Shown: piece by piece, positions 48,032 through 57,238 of the stretch
How the letters are laid out: each line of letters begins with the position of its first letter
How positions within the stretch are numbered: the first letter of the stretch is position 1
NCBI RefSeq assembly: GCF_900105205.1
Contig: NZ_FNSQ01000005.1
Coordinates: forward strand, 1,798,001 to 1,862,000
Direction of reading: 5' to 3'
From: Microbacterium hydrocarbonoxydans
Lineage (GTDB): Bacteria; Actinomycetota; Actinomycetes; Actinomycetales; Microbacteriaceae
DNA: 64,000 bases
The notes under the pieces: generated by a model
Database searches by the model: none
What the model saw: the letters and a program-made list of their open reading frames with translations, nothing else
Told to the model about the DNA's origin: nothing
Translations under genes and position numbers: made by a program

Positions 48032-51007
48032 ATGGCCCGTTCGGACGATTCCGTCTCACTCTCCGCGCTGGCCAGGCTGGGTTTCGCCGAGCTCAGTGAG
48101 GCGGCAGAGAACCTCACGGAACTCGCGACGCTGATCGGCGTCGAGCGCTCGCTCCTGCTGGGCGAGGCCGACGCCGCCGATCCGGACGCGGCCGTCGAGG
48201 GGATGCTGCGCGTGGCGCGACGCGACCCTGCGCCTCTTGCCACGCTGTTCGGCGATGCGCGAGCGCGCAGACGAGCCTGGCGGGTGTTCGGCGCGTCCCA
48301 CGGCTTCGCGGACTTCTTCCTGCGGCATCCGGATCAGATCTCCGTGCTCGGTGACGCGTCGGCGGACCTCCCGTCCGCCGACGAACTGCGTCGTCGCATG
48401 CTCGACGCCGTCGGGGCCGTCGACGGCTTCGCGGAGTCGGGCGATGACGCCGCGGTCGTGACCCTGCGCGTGGCGTATCGCCGCAACCTCGCCGAGATCG
48501 CAGCGATCGACCTGACCGCGCACAACCCGGTGCGCATCGTGGGCGATGTCGCCGCGGCCCTCGCCGACATCGCCGGCGCCGCGCTCGAGGCGGCGCTCGC
48601 GATCGCCCGCCGACGCCTCACCGACACCGTGAGCCGCGACCAGGTCGCCGCCACGCAGCTCGCCGTGATCGGGATGGGCAAGGCGGGAGCCCGAGAGCTG
48701 AACTACGTCAGCGACGTCGACGTCATCTTCGTCGGCGGCACGATCGACGAAGAGGTCGTCTCGGAGGCGCGGGCGATCGACATCGCCACGCGTCTCGCCA
48801 GGGAGACGATGCGCGCGCTGAGCGGGATCGAGGTCGAGCCGCCGCTGTGGGAGGTCGATGCGGCGCTCCGACCGGAGGGCAAGCAGGGAGCGCTGGTGCG
48901 GTCCCTCGGCTCCCATCTCGCGTACTACGACCGGTGGGCGAAGAGCTGGGAGTTCCAGGCACTGCTCAAGGCGCGTCCGCTCGCCGGTGATCCGGAGCTC
49001 GGGGCGGCCTACATCGCAGCGCTCCAGCCGAAGGTCTTCTCGAGCGCCGCGAGGGAGAACTTCGTCGACAGCGTGCAGCGGATGCGCGAACGCGTCATGG
49101 AGCACATCGACCCCGAGGATGCGCCGTACCAGATCAAGCTCGGATCCGGTGGGCTGCGCGACATCGAGTTCACCGTCCAGCTCCTGCAGCTCGTGCACGG
49201 CCTGACGGATGCACGGCTGCGCACGCGCGGCACTCTGGAGAGCCTGGATGCGCTGGTCGAGGGCGGTTACATCGGGCGGGCCGAGGCGGCATCCTTCGCC
49301 GACGACTACTGCGTCCTGCGGCTGATGGAGCACCGCCTGCAGCTCACGGATCTCAGCCGCACCCACCTGATGCCCCGCACACCCGCAGGGCTCCGCGTGC
49401 TGGCCCGCAGCACGGGGCTCGGCGACTCGGGGGAGGCAATCTGGGCTCGCTGGGAGAGCGTGCGGCGCGAGGTGCGCGACATCCACACGCGGCTGTTCTA
49501 CCGCCCGCTGCTCAGCGCGGTGGCCTCGCTCCCCGAGGAGGAGCGGACGCTGTCGACCGAGCAGGCGCACGACAGGCTGATGGCGATCGGGTTCCGCGAC
49601 CCCGCCGGCGCCCTCCGTCACATCGGGGCGCTCACGACGGGACTCAGCCGCAAGGCGACCATCCAGCGGCACCTCATGCCCGTGATGGTCCGCTGGTTCG
49701 CCGACGGCAGCGACCCCGACTACGCGCTGATCGCCTTCCGACGCATCAGCGAGAGGCTCGGCGACACGCCCTGGTTCCTGCGGATGCTGCGCGACTCCTC
49801 CGGTGCAGCGGAGAGTCTGACCCGACTGCTGTCGTCATCGCGGTACGTGGGGGAGCTGATGGAGTGGATCCCGGAGTCCGTCGCCTGGCTCGACAGCAGC
49901 GAGCTGCTGCGCCCCCGCAGCGGTGCAGCGCTCGACGAGGAGGCGAGGGCGATCCAGACCCGCCACCGCAGTGTGGGCGGTGCACTGCAGGCGGTGCGCG
50001 CGCTGCGGCGTCGTGAGCTGCTGCGCACCGCGATGGGCGGCGTGCTCGACGTGCTCTCGATCGAGCAGATCGCCACGTCCCTCACCGAGATCACGGATGC
50101 GACGATCCAGTCGGCTCTGCGCGCCGTGCGGCGCGAGATCGTCCCCGCCGAGGACGACGCCCTCGACTTCGCAGTGATCGGCATGGGGCGCTTCGGTGGC
50201 GCGGAGCTCGGCTTCGGGTCCGACGCCGACATCCTCTACGTGTACGACGCCAACGGAGTCGACCCGCAGCGCGCGCAGTCTCTCGCCAGCAAGATCGTCG
50301 CAGGGCTCCGGGAGCACCTCACCGATCACCGGGTGCCGCTCGACCTCGACGCCGATCTGCGTCCCGAGGGCCGCAACGGCCCTGTGGTCCGCTCGATCGA
50401 CGCCTACGCCGAGTACTACCGCCGCTGGTCCCTCTCCTGGGAGGCGCAGGCGCTGCTGCGGGCCCGAGGAGTGGCCGGCAGCACGACTCTCATCGAGAAG
50501 TTCACCCGGCTCGCCGACAGCATCCGCTACCCGGCCGAGATCGACCTCCAAGGCACGCGCGAGATCAAGCGGATCAAGGCGAGGGTCGAGGGCGAACGCC
50601 TTCCGCAGGGTGTCGATCCGCGGCGGCATCTGAAGCTCGGGCCAGGGACACTGAGCGACGTCGAGTGGCTGGTGCAGCTGCTGCAGCTCCAGCACGCCCA
50701 CGAGGTGCCGGAGCTGCGGACGACGTCGACGCTCACGGCACTCGACGCCGCGGTCACGGCGGGCTTCGTGCCGTCGGAGTCGGCCGACCTGCTGCGCGAG
50801 GCCTGGCTGCTGTCGAGCAGACTGCGATCCGCGATCACCCTGTTCACCGGCAAGACCAGTGACGTCCTGCCGACCGACCCCCGCGACCTGGACGCGATCG
50901 GGCGACTGCTCGGCTATCCGGACCGCTCGGCGAGCGTCCTCGACGACGACTATCTCGGAGTGACCCGACGGGCACGCCGAGCATTCGAACAGCTCTTCTA
51001 CGGCTAG
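48032..51007 (+). CDS. glnE: Glutamine synthetase adenylyltransferase/deadenylase GlnE
   Basis: A 991-residue two-headed enzyme. Each half has a nucleotidyltransferase: AVIGMGKAGARELNYVSDVD with DVIF in the N-terminal half, and AVIGMGRFGGAELGFGSDAD with ILYV in the C-terminal half; helical linkers (LGSGGLRDIEFTVQLLQLVH, LGPGTLSDVEWLVQLLQLQH) follow each. It adds and removes AMP on a tyrosine of GlnA. Target candidate is Tyr402 of GlnA at 54756. Starts 10 nt after glnA2. Confidence 0.95.
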   Translation: MARSDDSVSLSALARLGFAELSEAAENLTELATLIGVERSLLLGEADAADPDAAVEGMLRVARRDPAPLATLFGDARARRRAWRVFGASHGFADFFLRHPDQISVLGDASADLPSADELRRRMLDAVGAVDGFAESGDDAAVVTLRVAYRRNLAEIAAIDLTAHNPVRIVGDVAAALADIAGAALEAALAIARRRLTDTVSRDQVAATQLAVIGMGKAGARELNYVSDVDVIFVGGTIDEEVVSEARAIDIATRLARETMRALSGIEVEPPLWEVDAALRPEGKQGALVRSLGSHLAYYDRWAKSWEFQALLKARPLAGDPELGAAYIAALQPKVFSSAARENFVDSVQRMRERVMEHIDPEDAPYQIKLGSGGLRDIEFTVQLLQLVHGLTDARLRTRGTLESLDALVEGGYIGRAEAASFADDYCVLRLMEHRLQLTDLSRTHLMPRTPAGLRVLARSTGLGDSGEAIWARWESVRREVRDIHTRLFYRPLLSAVASLPEEERTLSTEQAHDRLMAIGFRDPAGALRHIGALTTGLSRKATIQRHLMPVMVRWFADGSDPDYALIAFRRISERLGDTPWFLRMLRDSSGAAESLTRLLSSSRYVGELMEWIPESVAWLDSSELLRPRSGAALDEEARAIQTRHRSVGGALQAVRALRRRELLRTAMGGVLDVLSIEQIATSLTEITDATIQSALRAVRREIVPAEDDALDFAVIGMGRFGGAELGFGSDADILYVYDANGVDPQRAQSLASKIVAGLREHLTDHRVPLDLDADLRPEGRNGPVVRSIDAYAEYYRRWSLSWEAQALLRARGVAGSTTLIEKFTRLADSIRYPAEIDLQGTREIKRIKARVEGERLPQGVDPRRHLKLGPGTLSDVEWLVQLLQLQHAHEVPELRTTSTLTALDAAVTAGFVPSESADLLREAWLLSSRLRSAITLFTGKTSDVLPTDPRDLDAIGRLLGYPDRSASVLDDDYLGVTRRARRAFEQLFYG

Positions 51008-51066
51008 ACCCCCGGGCGCTGGCGCGCCGTTTTGCGTTTTCTGCGGTCGTCGCCCAGGCTGAGCGC

Positions 51067-51984
51067 ATGACGATCTCGAAGCTCGGTGTGATCTGGAACC
51101 CCTCCAAACTCGATGGGGCGGCGCTGCGTGATGCCGTGGCCGAGGTCTTCCCTGCGACGGAGTCCGAGTGGTGGGAGACCAGCATCGAGGACCCGGGGCG
51201 TGGAATGGCCGCGCTCGCTGTCGAGGAGGGATGCGACGTCGTGATCGCCGTCGGTGGCGACGGCACCGTGCGCGCAGTGGCCGAGTCTCTGGCCGGCACC
51301 GATTCCGCGCTCGGGATCGTGCCGCAGGGCACCGGCAACCTGCTCGCGCGGAACCTCGAGATCCCCCTGAACGACATCCCCGCCGCGCTGGTTCGGGTGC
51401 GCGACGGCAAGCCGCAGCGGATCGACATGGGCTGGGTCGACCACGACGGCACCGAGCATGCGTTCGTAGTGATGGTCGGCTTCGGCATCGACGCGCAGAT
51501 GCTGGTGGAGACCGACGAAGACCTGAAGAACCGGGCGGGATGGATCGCATACGTCGAGGCGATGGGACGTGCTCTCGCCGGCACCGAGATGACCGACATC
51601 ACCCTCACGCTCGACGACCAGGAGCCGCAGGGTCTTCGCGGTCACACCATGCTGATCGGCAACTGCGGCATGCTCCAGGGCGGCATCCGTCTCCTGCCGG
51701 ATGCGGTGCTCGACGACGGACTGCTCGACATGCTGCTCGTGAGTGCGGAGGGCCCCCTCCAGTGGCTCGACACCGTCCGTGCCTTCGTCTGGGAGAACGG
51801 CATCCGCCGAATGATGGGCAATGTCGACACCGCCGTGAGCACCGAATCGACGACGCACGTCTCCGCTGAACGTGTGCGCGTCGAGCTGGCGTCGCCGCAG
51901 ATGTTCGAGATCGACGGTGAAGAGGTCGGACACGTCTCCGACTTCACCGTGCGGGTTCAGCCCGGAGCGCTCACCGTTCGCTGA
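51067..51984 (+). CDS. Diacylglycerol/lipid kinase family protein
   Basis: A 305-residue DAGK_cat protein. Nucleotide motif VVIAVGGDGTVRAVAESLAG (GGDGT), IVPQGTGNLLARNLEIPL, and the C-terminal ceramide/DAG kinase domain FEIDGEEVGHVSDFTVRV are present. It phosphorylates a membrane lipid; BmrU/YegS-like, the exact lipid is unknown. The last 14 nt overlap the convergent AI-2E transporter gene. Confidence 0.9.
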   Translation: MTISKLGVIWNPSKLDGAALRDAVAEVFPATESEWWETSIEDPGRGMAALAVEEGCDVVIAVGGDGTVRAVAESLAGTDSALGIVPQGTGNLLARNLEIPLNDIPAALVRVRDGKPQRIDMGWVDHDGTEHAFVVMVGFGIDAQMLVETDEDLKNRAGWIAYVEAMGRALAGTEMTDITLTLDDQEPQGLRGHTMLIGNCGMLQGGIRLLPDAVLDDGLLDMLLVSAEGPLQWLDTVRAFVWENGIRRMMGNVDTAVSTESTTHVSAERVRVELASPQMFEIDGEEVGHVSDFTVRVQPGALTVR

Positions 51985-53125
51985 GGGTTCCCGGCGGCAC
52001 GACCTTGCTGTCCTGCGTGGGGAAGACGACCTTCTGCACGATGATGATGATGCTGGCGGCGACGGGGATCGCGACGAGCGCGCCGAGGATGCCGCCCAGT
52101 GCACCGCCGGCCACCGCGGCGATGACCACGAGAGCACCGGGAACGGCGACGGCCTTGTTCATGATCCGCGGCGACAGCACGTATGCCTCGATCTGCATGT
52201 AGACGAGGTAGTAGCCGAACGTGATCAGCGCGGTAACCGGGCTCACGATCAGGCAGATGAGCGAGTTGATGATCGATGCGCTCAGCGTGCCGACCAGCGG
52301 GATCATCGACCCGATGAAGGCGATCAGTGCGAGCAGAGCGGGCACGGGCGCGCCGATGATGCTCAGCACGATCAGGCTCAGGATGCCGTTGACCAGCGCG
52401 AGACTCGCCTGACCCATGACGTAGCGGCCGACGGCTCCGGAGACGTCTTCGAGCAGTCCGCTGAACGTGTCCCGCTGGTAGTAGGGGACGAACCTCGTCG
52501 CGACCCGCTTCATGCTGCGCAGCGAGGCCATGAAGTACAGGGTCAGGATGAGCACGATCGTCACCCCGGTGAATCCGCCCGCGATGCCGGCGCCCACCGC
52601 CAGGAACCCGCCGCTGATGTTGAGGATGTTGCCCGGGTCCTGGACGAAGGTCAGCACGCCCTGCGCCGCATCGTCGAAGGAGTCGCCGAACTGCGCGCTC
52701 ACGTCCTTGAACCAGGCGCTGGCCATGAAGTCCTTGACCATCTGCGGACCGTCCTCGATCAGGTTCCCGATCTGCTCGACGAGGATCGGGACGATCGCCA
52801 GGATGATCCCCGCGAAGGCGAGGATCACGACCAGGACCACGATGGCGACCGCCGCAGGGCGGGGGAGTCGTCGTTCGATGAACGAGACGATCGGGTCGAG
52901 GCCGAGGGCTAGGAAGAGCGCGACCCCGATGTAGACCAGGACGGTCGCCAGCTGATTGACGATGCCGCCCAGCATCAGGGCGACGAGCACGCCGAGCGCG
53001 CCGAGCAGGCCGAAGGTGAAGGGGTTGATGCGTGCGATCGCGGCCGCCGCCGTCTTCGGCTGTGCCGGCGGCGTCTCGGAGGTGTGCACCCTCTTCGACT
53101 GCGGCTTCTCGAGTTTGCGGCGCAT
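51971..53125 (-). CDS. AI-2E family transporter
   Basis: A 384-residue membrane protein with about eight transmembrane segments and the family regions LYFMASLRSMKRVATRFVP, ALIAFIGSMIPLVGTLSASI and AVPGALVVIAAVAGGALGGI. Members include E. coli TqsA (autoinducer-2 export) and Na+/H+ antiporters; the substrate cannot be predicted. The N-terminal 30 residues are basic and Pro-rich. Start at 53125, with the divergent GNAT gene 128 nt away. Confidence 0.88.
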   Translation of the reverse strand: MRRKLEKPQSKRVHTSETPPAQPKTAAAAIARINPFTFGLLGALGVLVALMLGGIVNQLATVLVYIGVALFLALGLDPIVSFIERRLPRPAAVAIVVLVVILAFAGIILAIVPILVEQIGNLIEDGPQMVKDFMASAWFKDVSAQFGDSFDDAAQGVLTFVQDPGNILNISGGFLAVGAGIAGGFTGVTIVLILTLYFMASLRSMKRVATRFVPYYQRDTFSGLLEDVSGAVGRYVMGQASLALVNGILSLIVLSIIGAPVPALLALIAFIGSMIPLVGTLSASIINSLICLIVSPVTALITFGYYLVYMQIEAYVLSPRIMNKAVAVPGALVVIAAVAGGALGGILGALVAIPVAASIIIIVQKVVFPTQDSKVVPPGTLSER

Positions 53126-53253
53126 GGTGGACTCCCACTGGATCAGGTCGGACCCCTCAGTTGACCAGTCGTGCAGGGCGAAAGCAAGCGCGACACGGCT
53201 GCCCCCTCGCCGATCGCTGCGCCGATGTCGCCGGCTCGTGCGATCCTTCGTCG

Positions 53254-53751
53254 ATGGACACTCTCACGCTCCGTCGCTGGGCACGTGACGACCTCGACCT
53301 GCTCCGTGCGGCGAACACCCCCGAGATGACGACGCATCTGAACGGAGGCGAGGACGAGGCTCAGCTCGAGGAGCGCAACGCCCGGTACCTGCGGCTCTGG
53401 GAGGCAGGGGAGGCCCGGATGTTCGTGATCGAAGACGAGGGTGAGCGTGTCGGCTCGATCGGGTTCTGGCACACGGAGTGGCGGGCTGAGCCCGCTCTCG
53501 AAGCGGGATGGTTCGTCCTGCCAGGATCCCAGGGAAAGGGAGTCGCATCGCGAGCTCTCGGGCTGCTCGTGGACGATGCGCGAGCGCATCGCGACGGTCG
53601 CCGGTTCCTGACAGCGTTCCCGTCAGTCACGAATCCGGGATCGAACGGCGTGTGTCGCCGTCGTGGCTTCGAGCTGGTCGGCACCGTCACCGGGGTGTTC
53701 CGCGGCGCCGATCTGACGATGAACGAATGGATCCTCGATCTCACGCGGTGA
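53254..53751 (+). CDS. GNAT-family N-acetyltransferase
   Basis: A 165-residue RimJ/RimL-like acetyltransferase. The start LTLRRWARDDLDLLRAANTP, the strand-4 region FVIEDEGERVGSIGFWHTEW, the acetyl-CoA loop PGSQGKGVASRALGLLVDDA and the terminal NPGSNGVCRRRGFELVGTV are all typical. The acceptor is unknown. ATG at 53254. Confidence 0.9.
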   Translation: MDTLTLRRWARDDLDLLRAANTPEMTTHLNGGEDEAQLEERNARYLRLWEAGEARMFVIEDEGERVGSIGFWHTEWRAEPALEAGWFVLPGSQGKGVASRALGLLVDDARAHRDGRRFLTAFPSVTNPGSNGVCRRRGFELVGTVTGVFRGADLTMNEWILDLTR

Positions 53752-53815
53752 GCGTCTGTCGCGGTGTCCCGAGCGGCAGACGCTGTTCGATCATTCGCCG
53801 CCATACGATGTGCAC

Positions 53816-54310
53816 ATGACCATCTCGAACCGCGCCGTGCTGGCGCTGGCAGCGAGCCTTCTCGCCGCGGGTGCCCTGCTGACCGCGTGCGCGCCGGAAC
53901 TCACGCCGGCTGACCCGACGCCCACCTCGCCCAGCCCGTCGCCGACTTCGACGACGACCTCCAGCCCGGAGCCTGCGCCGTCTGCGACGGCGCCCTCGGG
54001 TGCGCAGCCGTACGCGCCGTTCACGGCTGCGGAACTCACCCAGATCTGCATCGATGCCACCCGCAGCACCTTCGCGGATGACATCGAGTTCGAGAGTGTC
54101 GATGTGCGCATCGAGGAGCGGACCGTCGAGCCTCGCTGGCTCGTGCTCGTGCCCGCTCGTACTGGCGGCATCGACGCGGAAGCACAATGCACCGTCGGGG
54201 GCACCCCGTCGGAACCGGTGATCGAGATGTCATCGGGATCGATCGAGCGGCTGTCTGAGGAGCAGATCCAGAACCTCATCGACGGCGAGAACGAGGGCGG
54301 CACGGAGTAG
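53816..54310 (+). CDS. Putative lipoprotein
   Basis: A 164-residue protein with a lipoprotein signal: a short positive start, hydrophobic VLALAASLLAAGALLTAC and lipobox LTAC, lipidated Cys at about residue 25. A Pro/Ser/Thr linker (residues 30-65) precedes a small folded domain starting YAPFTAAELTQICIDATRS. Function unknown. The GTG at 53810 (two codons earlier) is also possible; I prefer ATG 53816 as it is closer to the hydrophobic core. Confidence 0.78.
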   Translation: MTISNRAVLALAASLLAAGALLTACAPELTPADPTPTSPSPSPTSTTTSSPEPAPSATAPSGAQPYAPFTAAELTQICIDATRSTFADDIEFESVDVRIEERTVEPRWLVLVPARTGGIDAEAQCTVGGTPSEPVIEMSSGSIERLSEEQIQNLIDGENEGGTE

Positions 54311-54323
54311 CCCATTCCTCGAA

Positions 54324-54339
54324 TAGAACAGATGTTCGA
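54324..54339 (+). promoter_or_regulatory. LexA (SOS) box
   Basis: TAGAACAGATGTTCGA matches the Gram-positive/actinobacterial LexA consensus TCGAAC-N4-GTTCGA at 11 of the 12 fixed bases. A -10-like TACCCT lies at 54347-54352, so the box overlaps the -35 region, the usual place for repression. It is the only such box I see in the window. Confidence 0.72.
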
Positions 54340-54379
54340 TTCTTGGTACCCTGGACGCAGGCCGGGGAAAGGGTGCCGG

Positions 54380-54694
54380 ATGGGGTCGAGCAAGCGGTTG
54401 GCTCCGTACTACGACAGGCAGGCGCAGCACGGAGCGGTTCTCGCTGCGGCGAGGTCCGGGCCTCTGCAGTCGCTGACGGATCGCGAGCTGGCGTTGCGCG
54501 ACACGCCCGTGACGGTCTATCCGCACGCGGCCCAGAGACGGGTGCGCGTGTGGGTGCGCTTCGGCCCTGAGCCGATCCGCGTGGACGCCAAGGTGGTGCG
54601 CTCCACGCCCCTTGCGGCAGGGATCGAGTTCAGAGTGGGCGAGCAGACCTTCCGGTGCTGGGTCTGGTCCAACGCCGTCTCCGCTGCGGAGTGA
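54380..54694 (+). CDS. Small hypothetical protein under a LexA box
   Basis: A 104-residue protein beginning MGSSKRLAPYYDRQAQHGAVLAA. It has a helical N-terminus and a beta-rich C-terminal half (VRVWVRFGPEPIRVDAKVVR, GIEFRVGEQTFRCWVWSNAV). ATG at 54380 follows GGGAAAGGG; the longer frame from 54332 starts inside the LexA box. Not recognised. Its promoter position suggests DNA-damage induction (inference from the box). Confidence 0.7.
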   Translation: MGSSKRLAPYYDRQAQHGAVLAAARSGPLQSLTDRELALRDTPVTVYPHAAQRRVRVWVRFGPEPIRVDAKVVRSTPLAAGIEFRVGEQTFRCWVWSNAVSAAE

Positions 54695-54701
54695 TCGAAT
54701 G

Positions 54702-54741
54702 ACGAAGAGCCCGCCACGGTTGACCGTGACGGGCTCTTCGT
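54702..54741. terminator. Bidirectional terminator between small SOS gene and glnA
   Basis: ACGAAGAGCCCG pairs perfectly with CGGGCTCTTCGT, and inside it CACGG pairs with CCGTG around TTGA. Converging genes end on both sides (54694 and 54756). The A-rich/T-rich ends support termination in both directions. Confidence 0.85.
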
Positions 54742-54755
54742 ATCGACCGGGTGCG

Positions 54756-56180
54756 TCAGACGCCGAAGTACAGCTCGTACTCGAACGGGTGCGGGCGCTG
54801 CGCCATCGGCAGGATCTCGTTCTCGTACTTGTACGAGATCCAGGTCTCGATGAGCTCCTCGGTGAACACGCCGCCCTCGAGGAGGAACTGGTGGTCGGCC
54901 TTCAGTGCCTCGAGCGAGTCCAGCAGGGAGTTCGGGACCTGCGGGATGTTCTTGGCCTCCTCGGGCGGGAGCTCGTAGAGGTCCTTGTCGACGGGCTCGT
55001 GCGGCTCGATGCGGTTCTTGATGCCGTCGAGGCCGGCCATGAGCTGCGCGGCGAACGCGAGGTACGGGTTGCCCGAGGCATCCGGCGCGCGGAACTCGAT
55101 GCGCTTGGCCTTCGGGTTCGAGCCCGTGATCGGGATGCGGATGGCGGCCGAGCGGTTTCCGGCCGAGTAGACCAGGTTGACCGGTGCCTCGAAGCCCTTG
55201 ACCAGACGGTGGTAGCTGTTCAGGGTCGGGTTCGTGAAGGCGAGGACCGCGGGAGCGTGCGCGAGCAGGCCGCCGATGTACCAGCGGGCGATGTCGCTGA
55301 GCTGGCCGTAGCCGGCCTCATCGTAGAACAGCGGCTTGCCGTCGTTCCAGAGCGACTGGTGCGTGTGCATGCCAGAGCCGTTGTCGCCGTAGAGCGGCTT
55401 CGGCATGAAGGTGGCGACCTTGCCCCACTCTTCGGCGGTGTTCTTGACGATGTACTTGAACTTCAGGATGTCGTCCGCCGAGTGCACCATGGTGTCGAAG
55501 CGGTAGTTGATCTCCTGCTGGCCGGCCGTGCCGACCTCGTGGTGCGAGCGCTCGAGGATGAACCCGGCGTCGATCAGCTTCAGGGTGATGTCGTCGCGCA
55601 GGTCAGCGGTCTTGTCGACCGGGCTGACGGGGAAGTAGCCGCCCTTGTACGGGGTCTTGTTGGCGAGGTTCCCGCCCTCTTCCTCACGACCGGTGTTCCA
55701 CGCGGCCTCTTCGGAGTCGACCTTGTAGAAGCTCTCACCAGAGGTGACGGAGTAGCGGACGTCGTCGAAGATGTAGAACTCGGCCTCGGGGGCGAAGACG
55801 GCGGTGTCGGCGATGCCGGTCGAGGCGAGGTACTTCTCGGCCTTCTTGGCGACCTGACGCGGGTCCTTCGAGTAGATCTCGCCGGTGCGCGGGTTGTAGA
55901 TGTCGAACACCATGACGAGGGTGCTCGCCTCGCGGAAGGGGTCGACGTAGGCCGTGGTCACGTCCGGGATGAGCTGCATGTCGGATTCGTGGATGCTCGC
56001 GAAGCCGCGGATCGAGGAGCCGTCGAACAGCTGGCCGTTGACGAAGAAGTCCTCGTCGACCGTGGAGGCGGGGATGTTGAAGTGCTGCTGGACACCAGGG
56101 AGATCAGTGAATCGGATGTCAAGGAACTTGACGTCGTTCTCCTTGATGTAGCTCAGCACCTCGGACGAATCTTTGAACAT
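54756..56180 (-). CDS. glnA: Glutamine synthetase, type I
   Basis: A 474-residue class I-beta glutamine synthetase. Conserved blocks: [60 protein letters not shown] and [20 protein letters not shown]. Tyr402 in [19 protein letters not shown] is the adenylylation site used by GlnE. It is the main ammonia-assimilating enzyme. ATG at 56180 has CCAGGAG upstream. A four-part GlnR box lies 62-99 nt upstream. Confidence 0.95.
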   Translation of the reverse strand: MFKDSSEVLSYIKENDVKFLDIRFTDLPGVQQHFNIPASTVDEDFFVNGQLFDGSSIRGFASIHESDMQLIPDVTTAYVDPFREASTLVMVFDIYNPRTGEIYSKDPRQVAKKAEKYLASTGIADTAVFAPEAEFYIFDDVRYSVTSGESFYKVDSEEAAWNTGREEEGGNLANKTPYKGGYFPVSPVDKTADLRDDITLKLIDAGFILERSHHEVGTAGQQEINYRFDTMVHSADDILKFKYIVKNTAEEWGKVATFMPKPLYGDNGSGMHTHQSLWNDGKPLFYDEAGYGQLSDIARWYIGGLLAHAPAVLAFTNPTLNSYHRLVKGFEAPVNLVYSAGNRSAAIRIPITGSNPKAKRIEFRAPDASGNPYLAFAAQLMAGLDGIKNRIEPHEPVDKDLYELPPEEAKNIPQVPNSLLDSLEALKADHQFLLEGGVFTEELIETWISYKYENEILPMAQRPHPFEYELYFGV

Positions 56181-56241
56181 GTACGACTCCTGGATTGCGG
56201 ATCGATGGCTTCACGGCCATTGTGCACAGTACGTGCGGGGC

Positions 56242-56279
56242 GTTACCCCACGGTATCCGCTTTGTTTCGGGCATGTTAC
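56242..56279 (-). promoter_or_regulatory. GlnR-binding box of glnA
   Basis: Read on the minus strand, the order is GTAAC, GAAAC, GATAC, GTAAC with exactly 6 nt between each. This fits the actinobacterial GlnR pattern (gTnAC-n6-GaAAC, twice). The site is upstream of the likely -10 TACTGT, as expected for nitrogen-limited activation. Confidence 0.82.
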
Positions 56280-56298
56280 GCGCCGGTAGGCTGGACGG

Positions 56299-56727
56299 GT
56301 GACGGATGCTGTGAACACGTACCCCGGAGAGCGCCTCGGAATGCCGGAGGCGGGACCGGGCAGCATCGCTCGCCCCGGACGCCGGATCGGCGCTCTGCTC
56401 ATCGACTACGTCGCCGCGACCATCATCGCCACGGGTTTCCTCGGGTACGACCAGTTCGCCCTGCCGTCGGAGGCAGGACTGACGATGTTCGCGCCGATGG
56501 CGGTCTTCGCCCTGCTGCAGATCCTCTTCATCCCGACCGCCGGCGGCAGCCCTGGACACCGCGTCCTCGGGATGCGCGTGATCCGCCTCGACGGCGGATG
56601 GGTCGGACTGTGGCGACCGATCGTGCGCACTCTGCTCATCATCGTGGTGATCCCCGCAGTGATCTGGGATGCCGACCAACGAGGACTCCACGACAAGGCC
56701 GTCGGCCTTGCGCTGATCCGCGCCTGA
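56299..56727 (+). CDS. RDD-family membrane protein
   Basis: A 142-residue protein with the RDD pattern: ARPGRRIGALLIDYVAATII (Arg-Asp-containing TM1), ALLQILFIPTAGGSPGHRVL and GLWRPIVRTLLIIVVIPAVI. Three transmembrane helices. Function unknown in general; RDD proteins are membrane-stress or transport related. GTG start right after a TAGGCT -10-like element, so the message may be leaderless. Divergent from glnA. Confidence 0.85.
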   Translation: MTDAVNTYPGERLGMPEAGPGSIARPGRRIGALLIDYVAATIIATGFLGYDQFALPSEAGLTMFAPMAVFALLQILFIPTAGGSPGHRVLGMRVIRLDGGWVGLWRPIVRTLLIIVVIPAVIWDADQRGLHDKAVGLALIRA

Positions 56728-56732
56728 CCGAT

Positions 56733-57212
56733 TCAGTCCTTGCCGCGGTTGCGGCGTCTGGCCTCTCGGGGAGCGCGGCCGCCGACGAACGATCGCGCAG
56801 GATCGATGACGTACCCCTGGCGCAGCGCCTCGCGGCCGATCAGCATCCGGAAGCCCATCTCGTCGCGGTTGCTCAGCGTGACCTCTGCGAGCACCTCGCG
56901 GTCATGCAGGCGGATGAGCATCTCGACCACGAGGCGCTCCTGGGCGTGGCCGGAGGAGCTGCGCACCGCGCGGCGATCGTGGACGGGGGATTCGACGACC
57001 ACGGTGTCGGACTGGCTGTCCTGCCAGGGCTTCACCTTGAACCGCACCCACGACACGCCGTCGCGCTCGAACTCGTGGATCTCGAACGCGTGCAGTGAGG
57101 ACGTGCGCGCGCCGGTGTCGATCTTGGCTTTGATCCAGTCGACGCCGAGATCGGGCAGGCTCACCCATTCTCGCCACCCGATAAGAGTGTTTGAATGGGT
57201 TGACTTACTCAC
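56733..57212 (-). CDS. Retropepsin-like RimB/ATP-dependent zinc protease family protein
   Basis: A 159-residue protein of the PF05618 group. The motif KIDTGARTSSLHAFEI is the aspartic-protease-like DTGA; FRMLIGREALRQGYVIDPA is the C-terminal family block. In Pseudomonas the member RimB works with RimK (ribosomal protein S6 glutamate ligase). Here it is divergent from a rimK gene with only 26 nt between starts, which supports the same pairing. GTG start. Confidence 0.85.
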   Translation of the reverse strand: MSKSTHSNTLIGWREWVSLPDLGVDWIKAKIDTGARTSSLHAFEIHEFERDGVSWVRFKVKPWQDSQSDTVVVESPVHDRRAVRSSSGHAQERLVVEMLIRLHDREVLAEVTLSNRDEMGFRMLIGREALRQGYVIDPARSFVGGRAPREARRRNRGKD

Positions 57213-57238
57213 CCGACCATCCTGGCAGGAAATCCCCC

